Below are positions 7,733 to 16,392 of a stretch of DNA of 64,000 bases, piece by piece. The stretch is from PKWO01 sp036384915. GTDB taxonomy: Bacteria > Pseudomonadota > Gammaproteobacteria > Burkholderiales > Burkholderiaceae_D. Numbering within the stretch: the first letter of the stretch is position 1; the number at the start of each line of letters is the position of its first letter. The stretch covers positions 179,371 to 243,370 of the forward strand of contig DASVLJ010000044.1 in NCBI GenBank assembly GCA_036384915.1. The letters run 5' to 3'. Below the pieces are notes generated by a model. It was not told the DNA's origin and did not search any database. It saw only the letters and a program-made list of their open reading frames with translations. Position numbers and translations under genes: made by a program.

Positions 7733-9157
7733 ATGACTTTGCCGCGCATCCCCTTCCTTGTCCTGCTGTTTTCTCTTGCCCTCGGCTTGCCCGGTACGGC
7801 CAGTGCTGCCGGCATGGCTGGCGTACCGGCGGCGGAGTCGCCCGACGACTTCCCGCCGCTTTCCACTAATGAGCGCGTGGTCATGGTGCCGACCCTTGGC
7901 CCGGAGCGCGTGCTGCTCCAGGTCACCATCATGACGCCGCCCGGCGACGGCCCTTTCCCGCTTGCCATTCTCAACCACGGTTCGAACAACAAGCCGGCGC
8001 AGGAGCAGGAGCGCTACCACCGCAGCTTCGGTGCCTATTATTTCCTCTCACGCGGTTATGCCGTGGCGATTCCCATGATGCGCGGCTTTGCCGGGTCGCA
8101 GGGCCATCAGATCTATTCGCATTGCAATCAGGAGGAAGTCGGGCTCGCCAATGCGCGCGACATCGACGCCGTGATCGGCTATCTGGAGACGCAGAAGTTC
8201 GTCGATCCTTCGCGCGTCATAGTCGCCGGCGGCAGCTTCGGCGGCTGGAATACGCTGGCTTATGGCGCCGCAAGCGGAACCAACCGGCCCGAGGTGAAGG
8301 GCCTGGTCAACTTCGCCGGCGGCGCGGTGATTTCGAATTGCCCCATGGAAGCCTTGAGCCAGGATCTGGCATTGAAGCATTATGCGCAGGCGACCAAGCT
8401 ACCTTCGCTCTGGCTATATGGCCAGAATGACTCCAAGTTCAGCACGCCCGTGTGGCACGCCATGTTCGACAGCTACGTGGCCGCCGGCGGCAAGGCCGAG
8501 TTGGCCGATCTCGGCAAATTCGCGCCCGACACGCACAACCTGCTGGGCTATCCGGAAGGCATGTTCGTCTGGGCGCCGAAGGTGGATGCGTTCCTTGGTC
8601 GGCTAGGCTTGCCCAACCATATCGCTTACCCTGACTATCTGCCCTCGGCGTTTCCTGCGCCAACGCATGCGGCGAGGATCGACGACGTCGATGCCGTACC
8701 CTGGCTCGACGATGGCGGGCGCGCCGCCTACCGCAAATTTCTGGAACTGTCGATTCCGCGCGCCTTTTTCATTGCATCGGACGGCTGGCACCTGACCAAG
8801 GGCGGCGGTTTCGACCCGCTGGCTTCGGGCAAGCGCATTTGCGCCGCCGCGGGCAAGCAATGCGCGGTCTATGCCGTCGATGATGCCGTCACTTGGCCCG
8901 GGCCGCCGCTGGCCCGCAGCGAGGAAGCTGCAGCGCCGCTTCCGCTGCCGGAGGACGTGCCCTACCTGAGCGAACGCGGTCGGCAAGCTTATCGGCAATT
9001 CCTGAAACTGCATCAGCCGCGCGCCTTCGCCATTGCACCCGACGGCGGCTATGCCATGGCGGCCGGCGGCGACCCTTCCGCCGCCGCCTTGGCCGAGTGC
9101 GGCAGGGCGCACCGGGATTGCCGCCTCTACGTGGTAGGCAGCCGCGAGGTCAAATAA
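7733..9157 (+). CDS. Secreted alpha/beta hydrolase with duplicated C-terminal module
   Basis: A 474-residue protein with a clear Sec signal (cleavage after about residue 25, TASA-A). The hydrolase domain (about 45-290) resembles dienelactone hydrolase/peptidase families. It has an oxyanion segment LNHGSN at 80-85, nucleophile Ser168 in GGSFGGW, a likely acid D232 (QNDSKF) and His268 (DTHNL). After residue 310 a module of about 66 residues occurs twice (319-384 and 408-474). Each copy has a pattern GRxAYRxFLxL-xxPRAFxIAxDG followed by two Cys. The repeats may bind a surface or ligand. It is convergent with the beta-lactamase gene, 4 bp apart. Its substrate is unknown. Confidence 0.85.
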   Translation: MTLPRIPFLVLLFSLALGLPGTASAAGMAGVPAAESPDDFPPLSTNERVVMVPTLGPERVLLQVTIMTPPGDGPFPLAILNHGSNNKPAQEQERYHRSFGAYYFLSRGYAVAIPMMRGFAGSQGHQIYSHCNQEEVGLANARDIDAVIGYLETQKFVDPSRVIVAGGSFGGWNTLAYGAASGTNRPEVKGLVNFAGGAVISNCPMEALSQDLALKHYAQATKLPSLWLYGQNDSKFSTPVWHAMFDSYVAAGGKAELADLGKFAPDTHNLLGYPEGMFVWAPKVDAFLGRLGLPNHIAYPDYLPSAFPAPTHAARIDDVDAVPWLDDGGRAAYRKFLELSIPRAFFIASDGWHLTKGGGFDPLASGKRICAAAGKQCAVYAVDDAVTWPGPPLARSEEAAAPLPLPEDVPYLSERGRQAYRQFLKLHQPRAFAIAPDGGYAMAAGGDPSAAALAECGRAHRDCRLYVVGSREVK

Positions 9158-9161
9158 GAGC

Positions 9162-10058
9162 TCAGGTCAATTCGGCGAGCGCTATGCGCGCAGCGGCGGC
9201 CACCACCTCGTCGCGCAGAGGCGCCTCCTTCCTGTGCTGCGTGAAGTAGATGGCAAGTACCACAGGGGACTTGCCCGGCCGCTGCAGGACGGCGATGTCG
9301 TTGGTGCTGCCATAGTCGCCGCCGCCGGTCTTATCGCCCACCAGCCAATCCGCCGACACCGCAGCGCGGATACGCTTGTTCCCCGTCTTGTTGGCTCGCA
9401 TCCATCCCAGCAATAGCTCGCGCTGCGGGGCCGGCAATCCATCGCCCAGGACCAGACGGTGCAGGCTGCGCCCCATCGCTTGCGGCGTGGTCGTATCGTT
9501 CTTTTCTCCGGGGGCGCCGGAGGCAAGACGGCCTTCTTCATTGACGAGGTAGAAATCCGGGTCGCCCAGTCCGTGCGCATAAGCCGTCACCGCGCCCGGC
9601 CCGCCGATTTGGGCCAGCAAAAGATTGGCGGCGGCATTGTCGCTATGTTCCATTGCGGCGATGCAGAGTTCCTGCACGCTCATGCCACGGCCCACGTGCT
9701 GTTCCGTGACGGGCGAGTTATACATGAGAACGCTTTTGTCGAAATCGATGTGGCGCGCCATCAATGCTGCGTCGCCCGCGCTACGCTGCAAAACGCATGC
9801 CGTCAGCATCATCTTGAATGTGCTGCACATAGGAAAGCGCTCCTCGGGCCGGTGCTGCAGCAGCGTTGCGCCTTGCGCATCGAGTAGCACCAGGCCGATT
9901 CGCCCATCGTTCTTCGTCTCGAGCTGATTCAGTTGCGCGATGGCAGCTTGCGCATTGTCGGAAGCGGCAAACGACGGCAGCGTCAACAGCGTTGCCGCCG
10001 GGGCGAGTGCGATACCGGCCAGCAGCTTGCGGCGCGACATTGAGAAGTTCGTGGTCAT
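9162..10058 (-). CDS. bla: Class A serine beta-lactamase with a Tat signal
   Basis: A 298-residue periplasmic beta-lactamase. A twin-arginine signal (SRRKLLAG, residues 8-15) directs export. Active-site motifs are STFK at 79-82, SDN at 139-141 and KTG at 243-245. The omega loop keeps the catalytic Glu (E175, Ambler 166) but reads EGRLA in place of the usual ExxLN, so Ambler 170 is Ala, not Asn. Cys precedes the nucleophile (Ambler 69) without a Cys partner at 238, as in CTX-M-like enzymes. The Met at 10058 was chosen; 10040 is an alternative. It is divergent from an unknown gene, and no AmpR-type regulator is adjacent. Confidence 0.93.
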   Translation of the reverse strand: MTTNFSMSRRKLLAGIALAPAATLLTLPSFAASDNAQAAIAQLNQLETKNDGRIGLVLLDAQGATLLQHRPEERFPMCSTFKMMLTACVLQRSAGDAALMARHIDFDKSVLMYNSPVTEQHVGRGMSVQELCIAAMEHSDNAAANLLLAQIGGPGAVTAYAHGLGDPDFYLVNEEGRLASGAPGEKNDTTTPQAMGRSLHRLVLGDGLPAPQRELLLGWMRANKTGNKRIRAAVSADWLVGDKTGGGDYGSTNDIAVLQRPGKSPVVLAIYFTQHRKEAPLRDEVVAAAARIALAELT

Positions 10059-10201
10059 GACAGTCTCCGTGGTTGAGGTGGAGGCATGGTAGGGGGTGCC
10101 GCCACTTTGCGCCAATCCCGTCGGCGTAACCAGCAGAACCGCTGTAACGGCTGTAACGAAACCCTCCGCCTTATTGCAGGCATGGCAAAATAGGCGCAAC
10201 C
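10059..10201. promoter_or_regulatory. Divergent promoter region of bla and the 517-residue gene
   Basis: 143 bp between two divergent starts. It holds a perfect tandem repeat of GCTGTAACG at 10141-10149 and 10150-10158, a candidate regulator-binding site. I could not assign a clear -35/-10 pair for either gene. Confidence 0.35.
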
Positions 10202-11755
10202 ATGATCGTCATCGAACTCTCCGCCCCGCAAACCGTGGCCGGCCGCCGTGCCGCCTGGCAATCGTTATGGATACTGGTGCGGCTGCATCATTTGCAATTG
10301 TCCGATCCCGCCGCGCCCATCCTGCGTCTCGACGAATTGCGCCGCCAGTTCCCCGATGCCGGCAACTTGCGCATGTGCGTATCGCGCGCTTTCCGTGATT
10401 TCACCGCCTGGGGCGTGCGTGCCGGCTGGGGCGAGGATTTCCTGCGCGACGCCAGGCTCTTGAATACGGAAGGGCGCAGCCAGGGGCCGTTCTGGCTGGC
10501 GCAAGGACAGGCGCAGGATATTGTTTGCCATATGGAAGGCGAAGCCGCCGATGCCACCCACATCGCGGCCTTTCTCGGACTCGATCGCGCAGCCATGTCC
10601 GCTACACCGGCGCCGGCGCGCAACCACGTCGAATACTGGATGGCTTTGGGCGGCGCGCAACAGGCCGCGCGCGAAGGACGCTATCTCTCAGCCCTGGGGA
10701 AAGACCGCGATCCCGGCCAGGGCGCGCTGGCCGGCTACAAGGAGGCGGCGGCATTGGCCAAGAGCCACGTGCAGAAGTCCATGGCGGTATTGGGCGAAGC
10801 CGGCGTATGGCGCCGCCTGGACGATATCGCCACGGCGCGCCGCACGCTGGCCAAGCTGCGCCGCGCCGTCAAGGAAATCGGCCCGGGCGAGAACGGCTAT
10901 CTCGACGCGATGGAGCAGATATTGACGGCCTGGTGCGCCTATAGCGCGCGCGACCTGAACGGCACCGAAGCGATACTCTCTGCCATGCGGCGCCACGCCG
11001 CGCGCGACCTCGTGGTGCGCTATCACCCGCGCGTGCGCTTCGAATGGCATAACCTGCAGGCGCTGATCGCCCACGCCCGCGCCTTGTCCGGCACACGCAT
11101 CGCGCAGGGCGAGCGCGGATCAAGCGCGGAAGCGGCGTTGGAGCATTTCGACCATGCGCTGCAAGCCGCCTTCGAGCTCGGCTCGCAAGATGCGGCGCAG
11201 CAGGTTGCGGCCAACACCGGCCTGGCGATCTGGCTGTTTTCCAGCGAAGGCCTACTCGCCCCGGGAACAGGACGTGATGAAACGCAAGCCTTGCGCTGGC
11301 TGCTGTTTTCCGAATGGCTGTGCCGCGCTTCGGGCGCTTCGACGCATTCGGTCTGGAACGCGATCTATCTGATGCGCATCGCGCGCGCCAAGTGTCCGCA
11401 CGAGCGTCATCCGGCGCTGGCCGCGTTCCGGCGGTATGCTCCCGTGACGCCGCAATCGCTGGCCAAGGCAAGCGGCCCCGGCCATGCGATCGAACTCAAT
11501 GCCTTGCTGCCGGCATCCTGGCATGCGCTGGCGGCGCAACTGCACCAGGATATGCAACAGGGCAGGGTAAGGCACCGCCTGCTGCAACGCTGCGGCTTGT
11601 TGCTGGAGTTCACCTGGTTTTCCGCGCACGCGGGCGAATTGCGTGATGCCTCGGGCGCCTTGCAGCAATTGCAGCAGGAGATGCGCAATTTGCCGCCCAG
11701 CGATCGGGCCTACTTTGTGGAGTCTATCGAAGGTCTGCCGCTGGAATTTCAATAA
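10202..11755 (+). CDS. Hypothetical 517-residue protein
   Basis: I do not recognise this protein. It has no signal peptide or membrane segment and is rich in Ala, Arg and Leu. The first 90 residues (LRLDELRRQFPDAGNLR, then a helix RAFRDFTAWGVRAGW) look like a winged helix-turn-helix. The central and C-terminal parts are all-helical, with paired helices such as ALSGTRIAQGERG and FDHALQAAFELGS, reminiscent of TPR-like regulators. A role as a transcriptional regulator with a helical-repeat sensor is possible but unproven. It is divergent from bla and no other gene is coupled to it. Confidence 0.7.
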   Translation: MIVIELSAPQTVAGRRAAWQSLWILVRLHHLQLSDPAAPILRLDELRRQFPDAGNLRMCVSRAFRDFTAWGVRAGWGEDFLRDARLLNTEGRSQGPFWLAQGQAQDIVCHMEGEAADATHIAAFLGLDRAAMSATPAPARNHVEYWMALGGAQQAAREGRYLSALGKDRDPGQGALAGYKEAAALAKSHVQKSMAVLGEAGVWRRLDDIATARRTLAKLRRAVKEIGPGENGYLDAMEQILTAWCAYSARDLNGTEAILSAMRRHAARDLVVRYHPRVRFEWHNLQALIAHARALSGTRIAQGERGSSAEAALEHFDHALQAAFELGSQDAAQQVAANTGLAIWLFSSEGLLAPGTGRDETQALRWLLFSEWLCRASGASTHSVWNAIYLMRIARAKCPHERHPALAAFRRYAPVTPQSLAKASGPGHAIELNALLPASWHALAAQLHQDMQQGRVRHRLLQRCGLLLEFTWFSAHAGELRDASGALQQLQQEMRNLPPSDRAYFVESIEGLPLEFQ

Positions 11756-12113
11756 ACCGTATTGTGTGGTTTGAGAGAAATCTCGAAGTTCCGTTACAAA
11801 ACCGCCCAAGATATAAAACGGTGTAAAGCTTCTTAAAAGCGCGTAAAGAGTGTGGTAAATCCATGCGCGCACTATGGCCTCACCCTATGAACTGTCCTAG
11901 CATGGCCTTCGTCATGCGCGTCCGGTTCTTATTCTCTCCCTCGTGCTCCATCAGAGTGTCGAGTCGAATGGAATCTTCTCATGGTTCCATTTGAACTGCA
12001 AATCCTGCAAATGATTCCGGACGCGGAGCCCACAAGGCGGCGACGCGGTGCATTGCCTGGCCGCATTGCCTGACATCTCTCACCTATATCTCGAATCATA
12101 AAGAGGAGTTGCA
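11756..12113. other. Upstream region of the TonB receptor gene
   Basis: 358 bp without a gene. The first 120 bases are AT-richer and contain TATAAA-like runs near 11814 that could be promoter elements. Nothing resembling a cobalamin riboswitch or a Fur box could be recognised by eye. AGAGGAG at 12102-12108 is the ribosome site of the receptor gene. Confidence 0.3.
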
Positions 12114-15014
12114 ATGACAAATTATATGGATCCATTCCATAGGCGCACGATCCTGTCGTCGGCCATCGCACGCCTGGCTGCGGCCGGCGTCCTGTCCGGC
12201 ATGGCCGCCTTGCCCGCCATGGCCCAGCAAGCCGCATCCGATCAGCCGCAAGCCGTGCAGCGCGTCGAAGTCACCGGCTCGAACATCCGACGCGCCGATG
12301 CCGAATTGCCCAGCCCGGTTCAGGTGATTTCGTCGGAAGACTTGCAAAAGTCCGGCTACACCACCGTGGCCCAGGTACTGCAAAACATTACCGCCAACGG
12401 GCAGGGCACACTGTCCCAGGGCTTTTCGCAAGCGTTCGCCGCCGGCGCGAGCGGCATCTCGCTGCGCGGCTTGACCACCTCGGCCACGCTGGTGCTGATC
12501 GACGGCCACCGTATGGCGCCGTATCCGCTGTCCGATGACGGCCAGCGTTCCTTTGTCGACATCTCCAACATCCCCTTCGATGCCGTCGAGCGCATCGAAG
12601 TGCTGAAAGACGGCGCTTCGGCCACCTATGGTTCGGACGCCATGGCCGGCGTGGTCAACATCATCCTGAAAAAGAGCTTCGTCGGCACGCGCGTGTCAGC
12701 CGAGGGCGGCGCGGCGACCGAGGGCGGCGCCGGCACGGTGCATGCTTCCGTCATGCACGGTGTGGGCGACTACAACGAAGACGGTTATAACGCCTACCTC
12801 AGCCTGGAATACCGCCATCAGAACAAAGTCACTTACGATCAGCGCAACGGCGACGGCTTGTGGCAAAACCTGAACTGGAGCGGCTATGGCGGCATCAACA
12901 AGACGCCGGGTGTGATTTCCTCGGTCAATCCGCAGCCTTCCGTCTATGGCGGTCCCTATCTGACCAACCCCAATGTCGCCTTCTCCGGCGCTTCCAACAG
13001 CTCCGCGTTCAATTCGAACAGCAGCTGCGGCAGCTATGCCATGCTGGCGGCCGGTAAGTGCGCCTGGCAGAATTCAGACGCGGAAATTTCGCCCGAGACG
13101 CAAAACATCAATCTCCTGGGCAGCTTTACCAAAAAGCTGGCCGGCGACTGGAAGCTCGACCTCAAGGCTTCGCTGTTCGACAGCAAGGCCGAACAATACC
13201 CGGCCGGTTCGCTCTTGACCTACCCGTCCTCGTTCTCGCCGGCGCCGGGCGCGGGCGGCTTTGCCGCATCGGCCGGCGTGGCGCCGCATTTCGTGTCGGG
13301 CATCGACGCGATTTCGCAAATTACCGTGCCCTCCACCTATCCCGGCAACACGCTGGGTACGGCGGCCGTGGTCAATGGCGTCATCATGGGAGCGCCGACG
13401 CCGCACACCGATATCAATTCGAAAGCGAGCCGCATCGTGGCCGATCTTTCGGGTAGCTGGGGCAGCTGGGATATCGACACTTCGCTCGGTTATACCAAGG
13501 TGGCGACGACCCAGACTGTCTATGGCAGCGTCAACTACACCGCGCTAAATAATGCCTTGAACGCAGCCAACGGTTCGGCCGCGCAATGGAACCTGTGGGG
13601 CAACAACAGCCAGGCGCTGATCAATTCGATTTTCCCGACCACCTCGGCTTACGATACCTCGACGCTGGAATTCGGCGAATTCCATGCCTCGCGTTCGCTG
13701 ATGACCCTGGCCGGCGGCGACCTCGGCTTCTCGGCCGGCGCATCCTTCATCCACCGCGATATCGAATCGCCCGCACCGCTCCTGATTTCCGAAGGCCTGG
13801 TCAGCGGCAACGATGCCTACGTGTCCGGCATGCAGAATGACGCGGCGGCCTTCTTCGAAATTGCGGCACCGGTATTGAAGACCCTGGAAATCGACGGCTC
13901 CGTGCGCTTCGACCACTTCAACGACAGCGGCAACGCCACGACGCCCAAGCTAGGCTTCAAGTGGACGCCATCGGATGTGTTCGCCCTGCGCGGCACGATC
14001 GGCACGGGCTTCCGCGCGCCGAACGCGGCCGAAAGCGGCAACTCGGGTACGGCTTACCTGTACAACTACATGAACGACCCCATCCTCTGCCCCGGCGGCG
14101 TGCCGACCTCCGGCAACATCGCCAAGGGCAGCGCGGTCGCGTATTGCAACTACCAGCCCAACTACTTCAATACCTCCAACCCGAACCTGAAGCCGGAAAA
14201 GTCGCTCTCGCAAACCCTGGGCTTCATCCTTGAGCCGATCAAGGGCTGGAGCACCACCTTCGACCTGTACCAGGTCACCATCAAGGACCAGATCGTCGAA
14301 GGCACGGCCGACTACAATTCCCCGGTGCGCGGGTCGCCGGTGCAGACGCTGTGCGCCGACGGTAATGGCGGCACCTATACCTGCACCACTTCGGTCGGCC
14401 CGGTACTGTATTACTCGACCGAGTATATCAACGCCAACAAGACCAAGACCAGCGGCTTCGAGGTCGATTCGCGCTATAAGTGGAAGCTGGGCGACCACGG
14501 AACGTTGTTGACCGACCTGAGCTGGAGCCACATGATGAGCTACATCCTTACCGAGGGCGGGACGTCTTACCAATTGGCCGGCACGCACGGCCCGATCGTG
14601 ATTGGCGGCGACACTGGCAATCCCAAAGACAAGGTGCAGCTGACCTTCACCTGGGATCGCGGCCCCTGGCAAGTGGCCACGGCATTTAACTGGATCAGCA
14701 GCTTCGACCTGACTGACCCGACCCAAGGCCTCACCACCTGCGATGCCGGCGCCTTGATCGGCGGCGAGTTCCCCAGCGGCGGCGTGCCGCAGGAATTCTG
14801 CCGCGTGCATTCCTTCCTCGATACCGACCTGTCGGTGCGCTATCAGTGGAACAAGAAGCTGACCATCCATGGTGCGATCACCAACCTGTTCAACCAGGCA
14901 CCGCCGGTCGATCTTGATACCTATGGCGGCGGCCAGCTGCCGTACAACCCGTCCGATCATTTGATCGGTGCGATCGGCCGCAGCATCAACGTGGGAGCGA
15001 TCTACAACTTCTAA
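12114..15014 (+). CDS. TonB-dependent outer-membrane receptor
   Basis: A 966-residue outer-membrane transporter. A signal peptide ends near PAMAQQ (residue about 39). The start of the mature protein has a TonB-box-like VQRVEVTGSNIRR. The plug domain includes SPVQVISSEDLQKSGY, ISLRGL, LVLIDGHRM and the conserved VERIEVLKDGASATYGSDAMAGVVNI. A 22-strand barrel follows and ends in the aromatic terminus VGAIYNF. Loops are long, Gly/Asn/Ser-rich and contain several Cys. Receptors of this SNIRRADAELPSPV type are often linked to peptides, carbohydrates or cofactors, but the ligand is not evident. It is followed by a terminator. Confidence 0.95.
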   Translation: MTNYMDPFHRRTILSSAIARLAAAGVLSGMAALPAMAQQAASDQPQAVQRVEVTGSNIRRADAELPSPVQVISSEDLQKSGYTTVAQVLQNITANGQGTLSQGFSQAFAAGASGISLRGLTTSATLVLIDGHRMAPYPLSDDGQRSFVDISNIPFDAVERIEVLKDGASATYGSDAMAGVVNIILKKSFVGTRVSAEGGAATEGGAGTVHASVMHGVGDYNEDGYNAYLSLEYRHQNKVTYDQRNGDGLWQNLNWSGYGGINKTPGVISSVNPQPSVYGGPYLTNPNVAFSGASNSSAFNSNSSCGSYAMLAAGKCAWQNSDAEISPETQNINLLGSFTKKLAGDWKLDLKASLFDSKAEQYPAGSLLTYPSSFSPAPGAGGFAASAGVAPHFVSGIDAISQITVPSTYPGNTLGTAAVVNGVIMGAPTPHTDINSKASRIVADLSGSWGSWDIDTSLGYTKVATTQTVYGSVNYTALNNALNAANGSAAQWNLWGNNSQALINSIFPTTSAYDTSTLEFGEFHASRSLMTLAGGDLGFSAGASFIHRDIESPAPLLISEGLVSGNDAYVSGMQNDAAAFFEIAAPVLKTLEIDGSVRFDHFNDSGNATTPKLGFKWTPSDVFALRGTIGTGFRAPNAAESGNSGTAYLYNYMNDPILCPGGVPTSGNIAKGSAVAYCNYQPNYFNTSNPNLKPEKSLSQTLGFILEPIKGWSTTFDLYQVTIKDQIVEGTADYNSPVRGSPVQTLCADGNGGTYTCTTSVGPVLYYSTEYINANKTKTSGFEVDSRYKWKLGDHGTLLTDLSWSHMMSYILTEGGTSYQLAGTHGPIVIGGDTGNPKDKVQLTFTWDRGPWQVATAFNWISSFDLTDPTQGLTTCDAGALIGGEFPSGGVPQEFCRVHSFLDTDLSVRYQWNKKLTIHGAITNLFNQAPPVDLDTYGGGQLPYNPSDHLIGAIGRSINVGAIYNF

Positions 15015-15069
15015 ATCAAGATCCCACGGATCCGCGCCGTATCGACGAGGTGCGGTGCGGATTCCGCTT

Positions 15070-15098
15070 GCCGCAGTGGTTCGTCGCTGCGGCATTTT
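15070..15098 (+). terminator. Rho-independent terminator after the TonB receptor
   Basis: Stem GCCGCA (15070-15075) / TGCGGC (15088-15093) followed by ATTTTTC. It lies 56 bp after the receptor stop. Confidence 0.65.
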
Positions 15099-15166
15099 TC
15101 TTTACCGGGATTTACTTCCGCTTAACCGTCCTTTACAGCGTTTAACATCGCGGCACGCCAGAATGG

Positions 15167-15766
15167 ATGTCACATCAAGAGCCACATCTGGAGCTTCATA
15201 TGACGCCACAAGGACATGCCCGCATCTTCGTCTCGATCTGGGAAGGCAAGGTTGAAATCGAAGGCAGCGAAGAATTCGTCGCTAGCCATCTCGTGCCGCT
15301 GCAAGGCGTGATCAATGAGATGTCGCAAGCCGCGGAAGAGCCGGCAGGACGCGCCGCTGCATCGTCCGCGATTTCGGCGACTGCTTCGGCAACTACTTCG
15401 CCGGCCAAGGCGCAGCAGGACCCCGCTGCCTTGGAACGCTTCGCCAGATTGTTCAATGTCGCCAACGACGGCGAGATCGCCATCCTGAAAGACCTGCCGG
15501 GCAATAACATGGCGCACAAGACGGTCGGCGCAGCTCTCTTGATCGGTTACGCCAATTCCTTGCTCGGTTCCGAGCACACCCCGCTGGAAGCCATCCGCAA
15601 GGTATGCAAGGATCAGGCATGCCATGACCCGAACAATTTCTCCGCCACCTTGAAGCGCGAGAAGGAGTGGTTTCAGCATAGCGGGCGGTCCTACATCACC
15701 TTATCCGAAACCGGCAAGCAGATGGCGCAGAACCTGGCCGAGCAGTTGATTGGGGCGCAGCATTAA
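15167..15766 (+). CDS. Hypothetical protein with C-terminal winged-helix-like domain
   Basis: A 199-residue protein of unknown function. The N-terminal 50 residues form a small beta unit with the motif VEIEGSEEFVASHL. An Ala/Ser-rich linker (about 60-85) follows. The C-terminal 110 residues (KTVGAALLIGYANSL, then ACHDPNNFSATLKREKEWF and SYITLSETGKQMA) have the helix-helix-wing pattern of a DNA-binding winged helix. The start is either 15167 or the Met at 15200, which has a better-placed TGGAG. It overlaps the end of the convergent Cys-Cys protein gene by 4 bp. The function of such two-part proteins is unknown to me. Confidence 0.72.
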   Translation: MSHQEPHLELHMTPQGHARIFVSIWEGKVEIEGSEEFVASHLVPLQGVINEMSQAAEEPAGRAAASSAISATASATTSPAKAQQDPAALERFARLFNVANDGEIAILKDLPGNNMAHKTVGAALLIGYANSLLGSEHTPLEAIRKVCKDQACHDPNNFSATLKREKEWFQHSGRSYITLSETGKQMAQNLAEQLIGAQH

Positions 15767-16023
15767 ATCCGTTTGAGCACCGGCACGCCGCTTAAGGAAG
15801 GGGCGTCGCGCGCGTCAACGGCGACACGCGCCCGCCTGCCCTCGAACCAGTACAGCTTGCGTGTCACGCCGCCCATGGCCGAGACGCCCGTTTCACCGGT
15901 GTATTCGAACAGCACGTCGGGCGCACCCATGGAGCGCGTCTGCGGCGATGCCGCTTGCAAGCTGGACATGCGTGCCGGCGCCGCACCATACAGCATGGCC
16001 CGTTTTCTTCCGCAACAAGACAT
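15763..16023 (-). CDS. Small basic protein with N-terminal Cys-Cys motif
   Basis: An 86-residue protein of unknown function and the last gene of the Trp/Cys-rich operon. It begins MSCCGRKRAMLYG. The C-terminal half (VLFEYTGETGVSAMGG, then TRKLYWFEGRRARVAVDARD) looks like a small beta-barrel of the kind seen in phage and secretion-linked proteins. Two overlapping starts exist: 16029 overlaps the previous stop by ATGA, while 16023 is 8 bases from GAGGAG and is preferred. The Cys-Cys start may bind metal or form disulfides with the large protein encoded upstream (inference). Confidence 0.7.
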   Translation of the reverse strand: MSCCGRKRAMLYGAAPARMSSLQAASPQTRSMGAPDVLFEYTGETGVSAMGGVTRKLYWFEGRRARVAVDARDAPSLSGVPVLKRI

Positions 16024-16025
16024 GA

Positions 16026-16373
16026 TCATTTCTCCTCGTCTTCGGTGAACATGGCCGGAGCATCATTGTCTGCATGCTCCGGTCCATTCTTCGCTGCACT
16101 TACGCGCTGCAACAGCATCGCTCCGCCGGACAAGGCTGGCCAGAGCAGCATGCCGTGCGGCACGCCATGCGCCAGAAGGGCGGCAAACACGATGGAAATC
16201 CACAGGCTCAGGCAGTCGAAGCAATCGAGCATGGCGCCGATTGCGCCATCGCCGGCTGCGCGGCGCAGGCGCAGCACCATGTTCCACGGGCCATCTTCGG
16301 CCTGCAGCAGATGGGTGATGCGCCAGACGCACAGGATGCCCAGTGCCAGGCTGTAGAAATCCGCTTCGTGCAT
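16026..16373 (-). CDS. DUF1360-like small membrane protein
   Basis: A 115-residue protein with two or three hydrophobic segments. The first, near residues 5-20 (LALGILCVWRITHLL), is followed by the GPWNMVLRLRR motif typical of DUF1360. CFDCLSLWISIVFAALLA is the second, with a CxxC at its start, and LLWPALSGGAMLLQRV the third. GGGAGGG lies 4 bases before the ATG. It starts 19 bp after the large Trp/Cys-rich gene ends and overlaps the following gene, so the three are co-transcribed. The function of DUF1360 proteins is not established. Confidence 0.78.
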   Translation of the reverse strand: MHEADFYSLALGILCVWRITHLLQAEDGPWNMVLRLRRAAGDGAIGAMLDCFDCLSLWISIVFAALLAHGVPHGMLLWPALSGGAMLLQRVSAAKNGPEHADNDAPAMFTEDEEK

Positions 16374-16392
16374 GTTCCCTCCCGGCGCCCGA

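Noticed and set aside
15773..16048. A 91-codon plus-strand frame over the Cys-Cys protein gene
   Set aside because: The minus-strand frame has a ribosome site, operon context and a beta-rich protein pattern, while the plus frame has none of these.
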